In this document: piece after piece, positions 8,692 to 18,232 of the stretch | How positions within the stretch are numbered: position 1 is the first letter of the stretch | How the letters are laid out: every line of letters begins with the position of its first letter | From: JAJDXW01 sp965214795 | Lineage (GTDB): Bacteria > Pseudomonadota > Gammaproteobacteria > HK1 | DNA: 64,000 nucleotides | Direction: 5' to 3' | NCBI GenBank assembly: GCA_965214795.1 | Contig: OZ243976.1 | Coordinates: 930,001-994,000, forward strand | The notes under the pieces: generated by a model | Database searches by the model: none | Told to the model about the DNA's origin: nothing | What the model saw: the letters and a program-made list of their open reading frames with translations, nothing else | Position numbers and translations under genes: made by a program

Positions 8692-8874
8692 TATGAGAAA
8701 GCTGTGGACAACTGGAACCCCTGAAAGGCTCGAGGAGTTATCCACATCCCTTCAAGGCTTTACACACGCTTCCGGGGTCGTCCGGTCTGGTTCTTATCTC
8801 ATTGATGTTATTCTGAATAATCGCATTATCCCCAGTTCTCCCGAGCTGTAACCACAATAGCATCAGGGAATAAA
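8692..8874. other. oriC: Candidate replication origin (oriC) between dnaA and dnaN
   Basis: The 183-base spacer has a perfect DnaA box TTATCCACA (8738-8746), a near-consensus box on the other strand (TTGTCCACA, 8703-8711), a variant TTATCCCCA (8826-8834) and an AT-rich block at about 8792-8835 that could unwind. It is markedly more AT-rich than its surroundings. dnaA-dnaN spacers serve as origin or part-origin in many bacteria. No matching box cluster is visible upstream of dnaA in this window. Only three boxes are clear, so it could also be a dnaA autoregulatory or DnaA-titrating site. Confidence 0.6.
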
Positions 8875-9990
8875 ATGAAATTTAAATTGAACCGCACGAC
8901 CCTGCTCGATGGTCTGCTCGTCGTGCAGGGTGTGGTCGAGCGCAGGGAGAGACTCCCCATTCTCGGAAATATCCTGATCGTGCTCAGGGACGATACGATT
9001 TCGTTGTCTGCGACGGACATGGAGATCGAGTTGGTTGCAAGGCTCGAGGCTTCCGAGAGCAATGCCGGGGAGGTAACGGTCCCGGCCCGCAAGCTGCTCG
9101 ATATCTGCCGGACCCTTCCCGACGACGCGACCGTCGAGTTGAACGCAGGCGAAAACCGGGCAGTGTTGCGGGCGGGCCGGAGTCGTTTCACTCTCAATAC
9201 CCTTCCGGCGGCTGATTTTCCGACGACGGAAGCGATCGAGGGTCAAGTGGAAGCATCGGTCGCGCAGCGAGATCTCAAGGAATTGATCGAGCGGACTCAC
9301 TTCGCGATGGCGAATCAGGATGTACGGTATTATCTCAATGGTCTGTTGCTCGAGTTTCAAGGGTCCCGGCTTCGTGCGGTCGCGACGGATGGCCATCGGC
9401 TTGCGCAAGCCGAGGTTGGACTGCAGAAGGCTTCTACCGGGAAAGAGGTGCATCAGTGCATCGTTCCCAGGAAGGGGGTGCAGGAGCTGCTGAGGCTGAT
9501 ACAGAGCTCGGGCGAGCCGGTTGACATCGTGGTAGGCAAGGCGAGCCTCCGCGCGATCATCGGAGACGTCACCTTTACCAGCCGCCTGATCGAGGGGCGA
9601 TTCCCCGACTACAATCGGGTCATCCCCCGCTCCGATCAGTGCGACAAGGAAGCGGAGGTGGATCGAGAGACGGTTCGGCGATCTCTCCAGCGAGCCGCCA
9701 TACTCTCCAATGAGAAGTATCGTACGGTTCGGCTATCCTTCTCGACGAGCACGCTTCAGGTGACCGCAAACAATCCGGACCATGAGGAGGCCGAGGATGA
9801 AGTGGACATCCGATATACCGGCGACGCGGTCGAGATCGGGTTCAACGTGGGCTATTTGATCGATGCACTGGGAGTATTGCCGTCCGAAATGGTGTCGTTT
9901 CATCTGAGTGATCCAGGCAGTAGCTGCCTGCTGACCCCCAAGGATGATGACGGAGCCTGCCGGTACGTCGTGATGCCTATGCGCTTGTAG
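8875..9990 (+). CDS. dnaN: DNA polymerase III beta sliding clamp
   Basis: The 371-residue product has the three-fold repeated clamp fold. Recognisable segments include the opening MKFKLNRTTLLDGL, PILGNILI (about 32-39), the middle-domain LRAVATDGHRLA and the C-terminal CRYVVMPMRL that ends nearly all DnaN proteins. It holds polymerase III on DNA and loads other repair factors. The ATG at 8875 follows the origin-like spacer. The reading frame is shorter in GC than most of the window, like its replication-cluster neighbours. Confidence 0.97.
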   Translation: MKFKLNRTTLLDGLLVVQGVVERRERLPILGNILIVLRDDTISLSATDMEIELVARLEASESNAGEVTVPARKLLDICRTLPDDATVELNAGENRAVLRAGRSRFTLNTLPAADFPTTEAIEGQVEASVAQRDLKELIERTHFAMANQDVRYYLNGLLLEFQGSRLRAVATDGHRLAQAEVGLQKASTGKEVHQCIVPRKGVQELLRLIQSSGEPVDIVVGKASLRAIIGDVTFTSRLIEGRFPDYNRVIPRSDQCDKEAEVDRETVRRSLQRAAILSNEKYRTVRLSFSTSTLQVTANNPDHEEAEDEVDIRYTGDAVEIGFNVGYLIDALGVLPSEMVSFHLSDPGSSCLLTPKDDDGACRYVVMPMRL

Positions 9991-10107
9991 GGCCCGGGCG
10001 GGACCCGGCGCCGTGGAACGTTTCTGCGGCGCGAGATGCGGCGGTCGTGCTGGTGTTGGCCGGTGCGGTGCCCGCTGGCGGCGGGGGTCGATCGTGGAAG
10101 CCGCGGG

Positions 10108-11205
10108 ATGCGTATCGTCAGCATTCGCATAAATGATGTCCGATCGCTGTCCAATGTCGCGGTGGATCCGGACCCGTGCATCAACGTGCTGGTCGGGCCG
10201 AACGGCAGTGGCAAGACGAGTTTCCTCGAAGCGATCCATATCCTCAGCCTCGGACGCTCTTTTCGGACGCGGAGAACGCGAGCGGTCATTCGCCACGAGG
10301 CGGAGACGCTGACGGTATTCGGTCGGGTCGAGGATGAGGAGACCGGGCAGCGGTGCGCGATCGGTATCGAAAAGAGCCTCGGCGGAGCGCGGTTCCGGAT
10401 CGATGGCGAGGAAGTGCGCTCGGTGTCGTCCCTCGCTCGACGCCTTCCGGTCATGGTGATTGCCCCGGAGGGGCTCAGGGCCCTCCTCGAGGGCAGTGAG
10501 CATCGGCGACGGCTCCTCGATTGGACGTTGTTTCACGTGGAACCGCGTTACCTGAAGGTTCTACAGCGATACGGACAGGTGTTGCGGCAACGAAACGCGG
10601 CCTTGCGGGCCCGCGGCGGCCTCGACCTGGAGCGCGAGCTGGACGGCTGGGACGAACAGCTCGCGCGGTACGGCGAGCGACTTCATCAGATGCGCGAGCA
10701 GCATGCGGATTCCGACCGCATGGCGGAGCTCGTCGACGAGATGATCGTCAACGTGTTGAACGAGGGGGTGACTTGGGAGTACTGGCCCGGCTGGGATAGG
10801 GGTCGGAGCCTGCAGGAGGTACTGACGGCGCACAGAGCCCGAGATCTTCAGGCAGGGTTCACGACGGCAGGCCCCCACCGGGCCGATATCGTGTGGCGTG
10901 GCGTGCGCGGGATGGCGCGCGAGAGTCTCTCCCGCGGCCAGGGCCGGCTATTGGTCATGGCATTCGAGGTAGCGCAGGTCAGCTACGTGACGGAATGCGA
11001 GAACGTGAGACCGGTGTTGCTGGTTGATGATCTGAGCACGGAGCTGGATATCGTCAGTATGCAGCGGTTTCTCAACCGGATCGATGCTCTGGGCCTTCAG
11101 ATCTTCATTTCGTCGGTTCTGGACGCGGTGACCACCCTCGTCCGGCCCACGGTGAGCGCGCGGGTGTTTCACGTGGAACAGGGAAGGATCGAAGCCGGAC
11201 GATGA
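10108..11205 (+). CDS. recF: DNA replication and repair protein RecF
   Basis: RecF is an SMC-like ATPase that helps load RecA at gaps. The 365-residue product shows Walker A GPNGSGKTSFLE (about 31-42), the ABC-type signature LSRGQGRLLVMAF and the Walker B/D-loop LLVDDLSTELD near the C-terminus. The ATG at 10108 gives the typical start MRIVSIRI; the frame continues upstream to 10036 without family-like sequence. It sits between dnaN and gyrB, with 117 bases after dnaN. Confidence 0.96.
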   Translation: MRIVSIRINDVRSLSNVAVDPDPCINVLVGPNGSGKTSFLEAIHILSLGRSFRTRRTRAVIRHEAETLTVFGRVEDEETGQRCAIGIEKSLGGARFRIDGEEVRSVSSLARRLPVMVIAPEGLRALLEGSEHRRRLLDWTLFHVEPRYLKVLQRYGQVLRQRNAALRARGGLDLERELDGWDEQLARYGERLHQMREQHADSDRMAELVDEMIVNVLNEGVTWEYWPGWDRGRSLQEVLTAHRARDLQAGFTTAGPHRADIVWRGVRGMARESLSRGQGRLLVMAFEVAQVSYVTECENVRPVLLVDDLSTELDIVSMQRFLNRIDALGLQIFISSVLDAVTTLVRPTVSARVFHVEQGRIEAGR

Positions 11206-11241
11206 TATGATTCCGCTTTCTCTGCATGGAGTTTTCCCCAA

Positions 11242-13704
11242 GTGGCCGAGGGTGTCGATCCGGCGGTGTACAGCGCCGAAAACATAAAAGTTCTCAAAGG
11301 ATTGGAAGCGGTACGCAAGCGGCCGGGAATGTTCATCGGGGATACCGATGACGGTACCGGCCTGCACCACATGGTCTTTGAGGCGGTCGACAACTCCATC
11401 GACGAAGCACTGGCTGGCCATTGCACGGAGATCGAGGTCACGATTCACGAAGGCGAGTCGGTCACCATTTCCGACAATGGCCGGGGAATTCCCGTCGACC
11501 TTCATGAGGAAGAGGGACGATCGGCGGCCGAGGTCATCATGACCGTGCTTCACGCGGGGGGAAAATTCGACGAGAACGCCTACAAGGTATCGGGCGGTCT
11601 GCATGGAGTCGGGATCTCCGTCGTCAACGCGCTGTCGTCCGCCCTTCGTCTCCGGATCCGGCGCGAGCGTCAAGTACATGCCCAGGAGTATCGGCACGGC
11701 GAGCCCATGGGCGATCTTCGGGTGGTCGGGGAAACGGACCGCACCGGCACCGAGCTGTGGTTCTCCCCGAGTCCGGATACGTTCGGCAACATCGAGTTTC
11801 ACTACGATCTCCTGGCCCGAAGGCTCCGGGAACTCGCCTTTCTCAATTCGGGGGTCAGGATCACACTCGCGGATGAGAGGACGGGCAAACGCGACGTCTA
11901 CGAGTACGATGGCGGCATACGCGCCTTTGTCGAGTACCTGAACCGTCACAAGACGCGACTCAATCCCACGGTCTGCTATCTCGATGTCGAACGCGACGGA
12001 TATGGGGTCGAGGCGGCCCTTCAATGGAACGACTCCTATCAGGAGAACGTTCTTTGCTTTACGAACAACATTCCACAGCGCGACGGCGGGACCCATCTGG
12101 CGGGTCTGCGCGCCGCCATCACCCGCACCTTCAATCAGTACATGGACGCTAGCGGGATCACGGAGAAGGCCAAGGTAACCCTCACCGGCGACGACATGCG
12201 GGAAGGTCTCGCGGCAGTGCTTTCGGTGAAGGTCCCGGACCCGAAGTTTTCCTCCCAGACCAAGGACAAGCTCGTCTCATCCGAAGTCAAGTCCATCGTC
12301 GAATCGAGCGTGGCGGAGAAGCTCTCCGAGTACCTTCTCGAGCGACCGCAGGAAGCTCGACTGCTCACCCAGAAGATCGTGGAGGCTGCGCGCGCGCGGG
12401 AGGCTGCCCGCAAGGCCCGCGAGATGACCCGTCGCAAGACGGCGCTGGATGTCGCCGGACTTCCCGGAAAGCTGGCGGATTGCCAGGAGAAGGACCCTGC
12501 GAACTCGGAGCTGTTCCTGGTCGAGGGGGATTCGGCGGGGGGGTCGGCCAAGCAGGGGCGCGATCGGCGCAATCAGGCGATCCTTCCTCTCAAGGGAAAA
12601 ATTCTCAATGTCGAGAAGGCACGCTTCGACAGGATGCTGAACTCGACCGAGGTCGGAACGCTGATCACTGCCCTCGGATGCGGGATCGGACGCGAGGAGT
12701 TCGACCTCGCCAAGCTGCGTTATCACCGCTTGATTCTGATGACCGATGCAGATGTCGACGGTTCCCACATCCGTACCCTGCTACTCACCTTCATGTATCG
12801 ACAGATGCCACAGCTTATTGAAAATGGGCATGTTTTTATCGCACAACCCCCATTGTACAAGGCCAAGTCGGGTCGGAACGAACGCTATGTGAAGGACGAT
12901 GCGGAGCTTGACCGGTACCTCCTCGAGCTCGGCATGGCCGACGCCAGCATCTACCTCGGACTTGGTGCCGATGAAGCGTTCGCCGGGAACCGCGCCAACG
13001 GTGACGGATCGGGCGCAGAACACCTCGCCGCCGATCGACTCGAAGAGCTGGCCGAAGAATATCTCGCCGTCTCCGCGATCCGGAGCCGGGTCGCGAGGAT
13101 TCTGTTTCCCGATGTGATCGATGCACTCGGGCGTGTGCCCCAGCTCTCGAATGACGATATGGACGACTCCAGTGCGTTGCGGCAGTGGTTCTCCGGGCTC
13201 GAGGAAGCGCTCGGCGGGTTGGAGACACCCTATCGGGTGGAAGTGGAACGGAATGGCGCGGACGGTTTCACCGTGCTCGTCTACGCCCGGCAGCACGGGG
13301 TCGAGGTGGAGCGGGAGCTTTCGGGCGACTTCTTCCGGTCGTCCGACTACCGGGCCCTCAACCGCATGTCGCGCGATCTGCTGGCACCGCTCGGGGAAGA
13401 CGGGTGGGTAGGGCGCGGCGATCGCCGCAAGGCGGTCTCCGACATCAAGTCCGCGTTCGACTGGCTGACTTCCGAGGCGCGCCGCGGGCTCAGCATCCAG
13501 CGCTACAAGGGCCTCGGGGAGATGAATCCCGATCAGCTCTGGGAGACGACCATGGACCCGGCGCGGCGTCGGCTGGTTCGGGTCCAGATAGAGGATGCGG
13601 TGGCCGCGGACGACATGTTCTCGACGCTCATGGGAGATCAGGTGGAGCCGCGACGGGACTTCATCGAGGCAAACGCGCTGGCGGTCGCCAATCTCGACGC
13701 CTGA
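11242..13704 (+). CDS. gyrB: DNA gyrase subunit B
   Basis: This is the ATPase subunit of gyrase, 820 residues as expected for the gammaproteobacterial form with its C-terminal insert. Motifs in order: VLKGLEAVRKRPGMFIG (about 15-31), the ATP-site segment EAVDNSIDEALAG and GRGIPVD, the QTKDKL segment, the TOPRIM motif FLVEGDSAGG (about 425-434) with DADVDGSHIRTL, and the QRYKGLGEMN box near the end. It starts with GTG at 11242 with GGAG about 10 bases upstream. The downstream gene converges on it with a 45-base gap and no clear hairpin terminator. Confidence 0.97.
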   Translation: MAEGVDPAVYSAENIKVLKGLEAVRKRPGMFIGDTDDGTGLHHMVFEAVDNSIDEALAGHCTEIEVTIHEGESVTISDNGRGIPVDLHEEEGRSAAEVIMTVLHAGGKFDENAYKVSGGLHGVGISVVNALSSALRLRIRRERQVHAQEYRHGEPMGDLRVVGETDRTGTELWFSPSPDTFGNIEFHYDLLARRLRELAFLNSGVRITLADERTGKRDVYEYDGGIRAFVEYLNRHKTRLNPTVCYLDVERDGYGVEAALQWNDSYQENVLCFTNNIPQRDGGTHLAGLRAAITRTFNQYMDASGITEKAKVTLTGDDMREGLAAVLSVKVPDPKFSSQTKDKLVSSEVKSIVESSVAEKLSEYLLERPQEARLLTQKIVEAARAREAARKAREMTRRKTALDVAGLPGKLADCQEKDPANSELFLVEGDSAGGSAKQGRDRRNQAILPLKGKILNVEKARFDRMLNSTEVGTLITALGCGIGREEFDLAKLRYHRLILMTDADVDGSHIRTLLLTFMYRQMPQLIENGHVFIAQPPLYKAKSGRNERYVKDDAELDRYLLELGMADASIYLGLGADEAFAGNRANGDGSGAEHLAADRLEELAEEYLAVSAIRSRVARILFPDVIDALGRVPQLSNDDMDDSSALRQWFSGLEEALGGLETPYRVEVERNGADGFTVLVYARQHGVEVERELSGDFFRSSDYRALNRMSRDLLAPLGEDGWVGRGDRRKAVSDIKSAFDWLTSEARRGLSIQRYKGLGEMNPDQLWETTMDPARRRLVRVQIEDAVAADDMFSTLMGDQVEPRRDFIEANALAVANLDA

Positions 13705-13749
13705 ATTTCCCGACACGCTTCCCCACCGGGCGGGGGACGCAACGGTGAA

Positions 13750-14508
13750 TCATGCCGTTACGCCGCTGTCCACGGAAAGAATCTGGCCGGTTGTGACCCT
13801 CGACTCGTCCGAGGCGAGATAGAGCGCCATACAGGCGATGTCCTCGGGCTCGCACCAGCCCAGGAGCTGACTTTCCCGCACCATTCGATCGATGTGCTCG
13901 TTCGCATCGGCCAACGCGGCGGCTCGCGGCGTCCGCGTCGCGCCGGGTGCGATCGCGTTCACCCGGATTCCGTGCGGTGCGTACTCCGCGGCCATCGAGC
14001 GGGTCATGCTGGCTACCCCGCCCTTCGCCGCGGTGTAGCAGTCGCGTCCACGGAGCGCCATCAGGGCCACGTTGGACGACGTGTTGATGACCGAGCCTCC
14101 CCCGGCCTCGATGAGTTTGGGGATTCCGTACTTGCAGACGAGGAAGGTGCCGAAGAGATCGAGGCGGATGACGCGCCAGAATTCCTCTTCCGGCGCCTCG
14201 GTGACCGGCCCGTCGATCCGGGTCGAGCCTCCGGCGTTGTTGTAGATCACGTCGAGTCGTCCGAATCGGTCCATCGTCTTGTCAAGCGCGGCCCGGACGC
14301 TCCCGGCTTCGGTGACGTCGGTGTCCACCCACAACCCCTCGCCGCCCGCGGCCCGGATTCGTTCCTCCGTTTCGGCGCCGGAAACCGGATCGATCTCGGC
14401 CACGACCACGCGGGCGCCCTCGGTCGCGAACAGCTCCGATGCGGTCCGGCCGATGCCGGTTCCTGCCCCGGTGATGAATGCGACCTTGCCTTCGAGTCGA
14501 TTGGTCAT
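13750..14508 (-). CDS. Short-chain dehydrogenase/reductase
   Basis: A 252-residue classical SDR. The NAD(P)-binding motif TGAGTGIG is at about 13-20 and an acidic residue ends the second strand (VVVAEIDP), which favours NAD(H). NNAG, the catalytic Ser in NTSSN, the YTAAKGG Tyr/Lys pair and the C-terminal TGQILSVDSG complete the set. Substrate is unknown. The ATG at 14508 gives a family-typical start; the frame runs on upstream to 14769 through low-complexity sequence. It is convergent with gyrB. Confidence 0.9.
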   Translation of the reverse strand: MTNRLEGKVAFITGAGTGIGRTASELFATEGARVVVAEIDPVSGAETEERIRAAGGEGLWVDTDVTEAGSVRAALDKTMDRFGRLDVIYNNAGGSTRIDGPVTEAPEEEFWRVIRLDLFGTFLVCKYGIPKLIEAGGGSVINTSSNVALMALRGRDCYTAAKGGVASMTRSMAAEYAPHGIRVNAIAPGATRTPRAAALADANEHIDRMVRESQLLGWCEPEDIACMALYLASDESRVTTGQILSVDSGVTA

Positions 14509-14719
14509 GTCATCTGGTCTCCTGGATGGGTCGCCCGGCGACGCCGAATCCTGCCCCGCCGGCGCGGGCACGATAGCAGAAAACCGACAGTTCCTCGTTT
14601 CTCGTGGCCCGTCGGTTCGCGAAGGGGCCCCCGGCGGAGGGGCGAGCGGGCGCGGACCTGGCGCCGTCTGCCGGCAGCCGTCCGTCCGGGCGTCCGTGGG
14701 CACGGAGAGGCGAGGGGGC

Positions 14720-15487
14720 TCAGGAGAGCGGGGTCCGGGCGCAGCACCAGACTTCGATCCGCTCGACACCTCGGTTTCGGAGCGCCTTCGCGAGGGCCGA
14801 CGCGGTGGCGCCGGTGGTCAGCACATCGTCCACGATTGCGACCTGTCGAAGATCCGCCGGCCAACGGCGAACGGTGAATACACCCGCGACGTTCGCATGG
14901 CGCTCCGCTGCGCTTCCGGCCTTCGCTTGGGGCGGTGCGTGACGCCGGTCGATACGGACCCCCCGCGGTCGCGGGAGACCCAGCGCCCGGCGGACGATGG
15001 CGGCCAGCTCATCGGCATGGTTGAATCCGCGGCGCAGGAGCCGCGGCCGGGAGATGGGCAGTCCGATCACCGCACCGGGCACCGCGAAATCGGTGCGGGA
15101 CGCCGCCTCCCGTGCGAGGAGCCGCCCGAGCGCAGCGGCCGCCGCAAGCTCCCGGCGATACTTCATGCGATGGATGAGGTTGCTGAGCGGTGGTGCAAAG
15201 CGCCACGGCGCGATCACCCGGTCGAACGGAGGAGGTTGGTTGAGACACGCCACGCACGGCGGAGGCGAGGAATCGGCGACGAGGGCCGGCACGTCGGTAA
15301 CGGCCACGGGGAGGGGAGCCGCGCAGCGCGGGCAGACCGCTCGAAGCAGAAGCACCTCCAGGGAGCGTTCGCAGTCGGTGCAGGGGTCGTGCGGAACCCC
15401 GACCTCGTTGCAGAGACTGCACGTTCTCGGGAAGAACCAGTCCAGCCCTTCTCGAATCGGGCCTTGACTCCACGAGCCCCGCAACAT
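14720..15487 (-). CDS. comF: ComF-family phosphoribosyltransferase-like protein
   Basis: The 255-residue protein has an N-terminal double zinc-binding region (CSLC, CTDC, CPRC, CVAC within residues 15-85), a MKYRRE block, and the C-terminal phosphoribosyltransferase loop VAIVDDVLTTGATAS. ComF/GntX proteins take part in DNA uptake and processing; the enzymatic substrate is unknown. I chose the ATG at 15487; the frame continues 65 codons upstream in Gly/Arg-rich sequence. The neighbour on the other side is a divergent bioC-like gene, and comF/bio gene neighbourhoods are common in gammaproteobacteria. Confidence 0.9.
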   Translation of the reverse strand: MLRGSWSQGPIREGLDWFFPRTCSLCNEVGVPHDPCTDCERSLEVLLLRAVCPRCAAPLPVAVTDVPALVADSSPPPCVACLNQPPPFDRVIAPWRFAPPLSNLIHRMKYRRELAAAAALGRLLAREAASRTDFAVPGAVIGLPISRPRLLRRGFNHADELAAIVRRALGLPRPRGVRIDRRHAPPQAKAGSAAERHANVAGVFTVRRWPADLRQVAIVDDVLTTGATASALAKALRNRGVERIEVWCCARTPLS

Positions 15488-15677
15488 CGACGCCCCGCCC
15501 GCACCCCCGGACACGCGGAGCCCCTCCGGCTCCCCATCGGACCCGAACCCGGGCCCAAGCGAAGGGCCCCCGCTCCGGCCGCCGCCGCCAGTCCGCACCC
15601 GTGGCGGCGCTCCGCTCCCCCAGGGGCGATATTCTAGTACCACCATGTGGAGTCCTGAACCGGTTGGGGACGCACCC

Positions 15678-15818
15678 GGCAATTCTCGTTTTGCTCGTCG
15701 GGTCCCGCCGCAGGGCCGGCACGATCGTCGATCTGCCCCCCGATCTGCCCCGGATCGAGTCGCAAGGAGAAGACGGCTTGCGGCTCAGGGTGAAGTCAGG
15801 CGCCAAAACGAGAACGGC
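15678..15818 (+). repeat. Family-1 inverted-end element, copy A
   Basis: A 141-base element with ends ATTCTCGTTTTG and CAAAACGAGAAC that pair with each other. The interior carries the family landmarks GGGTCCCGCCG, a doubled 12-mer (GATCTGCCCCCC-like) and GAAGACGGCTTGCGGCTC. It lies in the comF/bioC-like divergent spacer, ending 15 bases before the methyltransferase start. The remaining bases of the spacer (15488-15677) show no other feature. Confidence 0.8.
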
Positions 15819-15832
15819 TGGAACGCACCGAC

Positions 15833-16735
15833 GTGGCGAGTACGGACAAGCGAGACAGCCGTGCAAGGGTATCGAGGGCGAACCGTTCCGTGAGCGACCC
15901 TTCGTACCTCCTCTCCGAAACCCGCCTCCGCGCCGCGCTCGCCCGCGTTCGCGCCGCCCGGCGGCGGGGGGCGGCCGGAGCGGCCGGCAGCCTGTGCGAA
16001 GAGACCGCCGCAAGGTTCCTCGATCACCTGGACCCGGTGCGTCTCGAGCCCCGGTGGGTGGTCGACCTTGCGATGCAGTGCGGAATGCAGGATCGGTTGG
16101 CGGAACGGTTTCCCGGTGCGGCGGTCGTGTCGAGCGGGTATTTCCCGAGAGTCGCCCCCGTGGGGTCCGGCCGCCGGACCCTGGCCGTTGCGGCGAGTCC
16201 GGCGGCTCTGGCCCTTGCCGCCGGTTCGACCGACTTGGTGGTAACCAATCTCGGCATGTGCTGGTACCCGGACCCCGGGCCGGTCCTCCGCGAGGCTTGG
16301 CGCGTGCTTCGCCCGGGCGGGCTCATTGCCTTCACGACCCTCGGCCCCGCTACCCTGGAGGAGCTTCGGAGAAGTTGGGCGACAGTGGATGATCGATCTC
16401 ATATTATTGATTTCATTGATATGCACGATGTCGGTGACGCGATGGTCCAAGCGGGGTTCGGGGATGTGGTCATGGACGCGGAGCGGATCACCGTCACTTG
16501 GCCCGACGTGCCGGCGCTCCTTCACGAACTCCGGGGCCTCGGGACCGGCAACCCCGTTGCGAACCGGCCGCGCGGCCTGACCACGCCCCGGAAGCTGAGG
16601 GTACTCGCGGATGCCTATCGGCGGCAGTCGCCGCAGGGCCCGGTTCCCGCGACCGTCGAGCTGGTGCACGGTCACGGTTGGAAGCCGGAAGCCCGGGCCG
16701 AGGTGCCGCTGGAAGCATTCGCGCTCCGGCGCTGA
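15833..16735 (+). CDS. BioC-like SAM-dependent methyltransferase
   Basis: The 300-residue product has the post-core BioC pattern: LVVTNLGMCWYPDPGPVL, then RVLRPGGLIAFTTLGPATL. BioC methylates malonyl-ACP to start pimelate (biotin) synthesis. Motif I, normally a Gly-rich DxGxGxG loop, reads VVDLAMQCGMQD here, so the SAM-binding loop is altered, which makes activity or identity uncertain; related NDUFAF5-type methyltransferases are an alternative. The GTG at 15833 lies directly after a family-1 repeat; GTG at 15890 is another possible start. No other biotin gene is visible nearby. Confidence 0.7.
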   Translation: MASTDKRDSRARVSRANRSVSDPSYLLSETRLRAALARVRAARRRGAAGAAGSLCEETAARFLDHLDPVRLEPRWVVDLAMQCGMQDRLAERFPGAAVVSSGYFPRVAPVGSGRRTLAVAASPAALALAAGSTDLVVTNLGMCWYPDPGPVLREAWRVLRPGGLIAFTTLGPATLEELRRSWATVDDRSHIIDFIDMHDVGDAMVQAGFGDVVMDAERITVTWPDVPALLHELRGLGTGNPVANRPRGLTTPRKLRVLADAYRRQSPQGPVPATVELVHGHGWKPEARAEVPLEAFALRR

Positions 16736-16868
16736 AGAGTTGCGTCCACTGACGAGCGGGTGATCCGAAGTCGGCGGCGACTGAAGAATCAGATTTTGAA
16801 TCAAGACGATACGCTTATCGGTGGCCCTCAGGAAAGGCCGAGAACGAATTTGCCCTGGTTGGACAAGC

Positions 16869-17036
16869 GGGACCATTTTTTGTCCTGACCGAGTGCCGGG
16901 GGCGGGTGCGGATCGGCCGGCCGTGCGGCCGAGGGCCGCTTCATGAGGCCCGAACCGACCCGTGGACGACGAATTGCGCTCCCCAGTGGCCTGCTGAACG
17001 GACCCGGTTCACCCGCCGTCGGACAACAAACGAGTC
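16869..17036 (+). repeat. Family-2 dispersed repeat, copy 1
   Basis: About 168 bases from GGGACCATTTTTTGTCC to GGACAACAAACGAGTC. The interior (ATCGGCCGGCCGTGCGG, CTTCATGAGGC, GACGACGAA, CCCGGTTCACCCG) is shared with copies at 18870 and 58779. It is followed within 16 bases by a family-1 element and flanked by near-identical GGACAAGC(G/A)G direct repeats (16861, 17043). The upstream bases 16736-16868 hold nothing recognisable. Confidence 0.75.
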
Positions 17037-17051
17037 TTGGTCGGACAAGCA

Positions 17052-17191
17052 GCAATTCTCATTTTGCTTGCCGGGTCCCGCTGCCGGACCGGCACGACCG
17101 TCGAGCGGCCCCCCGATCGGCCCCGGATCGAGTCGGAATGAGAAGACGGCTTGCGGCTCAGGGTGAAGTCAGGCGCCAAAATGAGAACTGC
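17052..17191 (+). repeat. Family-1 inverted-end element, copy B
   Basis: A 140-base element with ends ATTCTCATTTTG and CAAAATGAGAAC. Compared with copy A the G/C pair inside the ends has become A/T on both sides, so the pairing is kept. It ends about 80 bases before the phytanoyl-CoA dioxygenase-type gene, in its likely promoter region. Confidence 0.82.
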
Positions 17192-17272
17192 CGTCGGACA
17201 AGGCTTCCGGTTGACACTGCGGGAGACAAGATCGACCATGCAAGGCCCAGAGCATTCCCGGAGCTTCTGGAC

Positions 17273-18232
17273 ATGACTCCAGAACAGGTTCTGAGCGTCC
17301 CGCCCCGTGTTCTTACCCAGGAGCAGCGGGAGTTCTACTTCGAGAACGGCTACCTGCTGGTCGAGAGCGTCATCCCGCCCGACCAAGTGGAGGAGATGCG
17401 CGCGGCGACTGCCGAGTGGGTGGAAAAGAGCCGCTCGATCTCGAAGTCCGACGCGGTTTTCGATCTCGAGCCCGGACATACCCCGGACAATCCGAGGCTG
17501 CGCCGCCTGTCCAGCCCGGTGGAACACGACGAACGGTACTGGAGATTCGCCTCCCGGTCGATCGTTCCTGACATCATCGCCGACCTCGTCGGCCCGGACG
17601 TCAAGTTCCATCATTCGAAGCTCAACTTCAAATGGGCCGAGGGGGGCGAGGAGGTCAAATGGCACCAGGATATCCAGTACTGGCCGCATACCAACTACAG
17701 CCCGTTGACGATCGGCACCTACCTCCATGACGTGGGGCCGGACCAGGGTCCGCTGGGGGTCATTCCCGGCAGCCACAAGGGGGAGCTCTTCGACGAGTAC
17801 AACGACAAGGGCCAGTGGGTCGGATGCCTCTCGGACCGCGATCTCCGACAAGTGCCGCTCGACACCGCTGCATATCTCATGGGCCCGTCCGGCTCGGTGA
17901 CGATCCACAACTGCCGGACCATCCACGGGTCGCGTCCGAATCTTTCGGATCTGGGGCGTCCGCTCCTCCTGAACGTATATTCTGCGGCGGACGCGTTCAC
18001 CTATACGGCCAACCCGTTGCCGAGCCGATACGAAGGAACCATCGTCCGCGGTCGCTTGGCGCGGTATGCGTACCACGATCCGAGGCCGTGCCAAGTGCCG
18101 CCCGACTGGTCCGGTGGCTACACGTCGCTGTTCGCCCTCCAGCAGGAGGAGGAGTGGGACGAGACCCAGCTCGCGGCGGTTGAGGCGCAGACCCGGGACA
18201 TCCGCGGAGTCGCTCGCCCCTCCGCGTCTTAG
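17273..18232 (+). CDS. Phytanoyl-CoA dioxygenase (PhyH)-family iron oxygenase
   Basis: A 319-residue Fe(II)/2-oxoglutarate-type oxygenase. The metal ligands fit the family pattern: His131 and Asp133 in WHQDIQYW, and distal His218 in RTIHGSRPN, with Arg221 placed to bind 2-oxoglutarate. The physiological substrate is unknown; these enzymes hydroxylate lipids, amino acids or secondary metabolites. The ATG at 17273 has GGAG 9 bases upstream; the frame is open to 16943 through repeat DNA. Its stop codon TAG (18230-18232) is the first triplet of the family-3 repeat that follows. Confidence 0.88.
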   Translation: MTPEQVLSVPPRVLTQEQREFYFENGYLLVESVIPPDQVEEMRAATAEWVEKSRSISKSDAVFDLEPGHTPDNPRLRRLSSPVEHDERYWRFASRSIVPDIIADLVGPDVKFHHSKLNFKWAEGGEEVKWHQDIQYWPHTNYSPLTIGTYLHDVGPDQGPLGVIPGSHKGELFDEYNDKGQWVGCLSDRDLRQVPLDTAAYLMGPSGSVTIHNCRTIHGSRPNLSDLGRPLLLNVYSAADAFTYTANPLPSRYEGTIVRGRLARYAYHDPRPCQVPPDWSGGYTSLFALQQEEEWDETQLAAVEAQTRDIRGVARPSAS

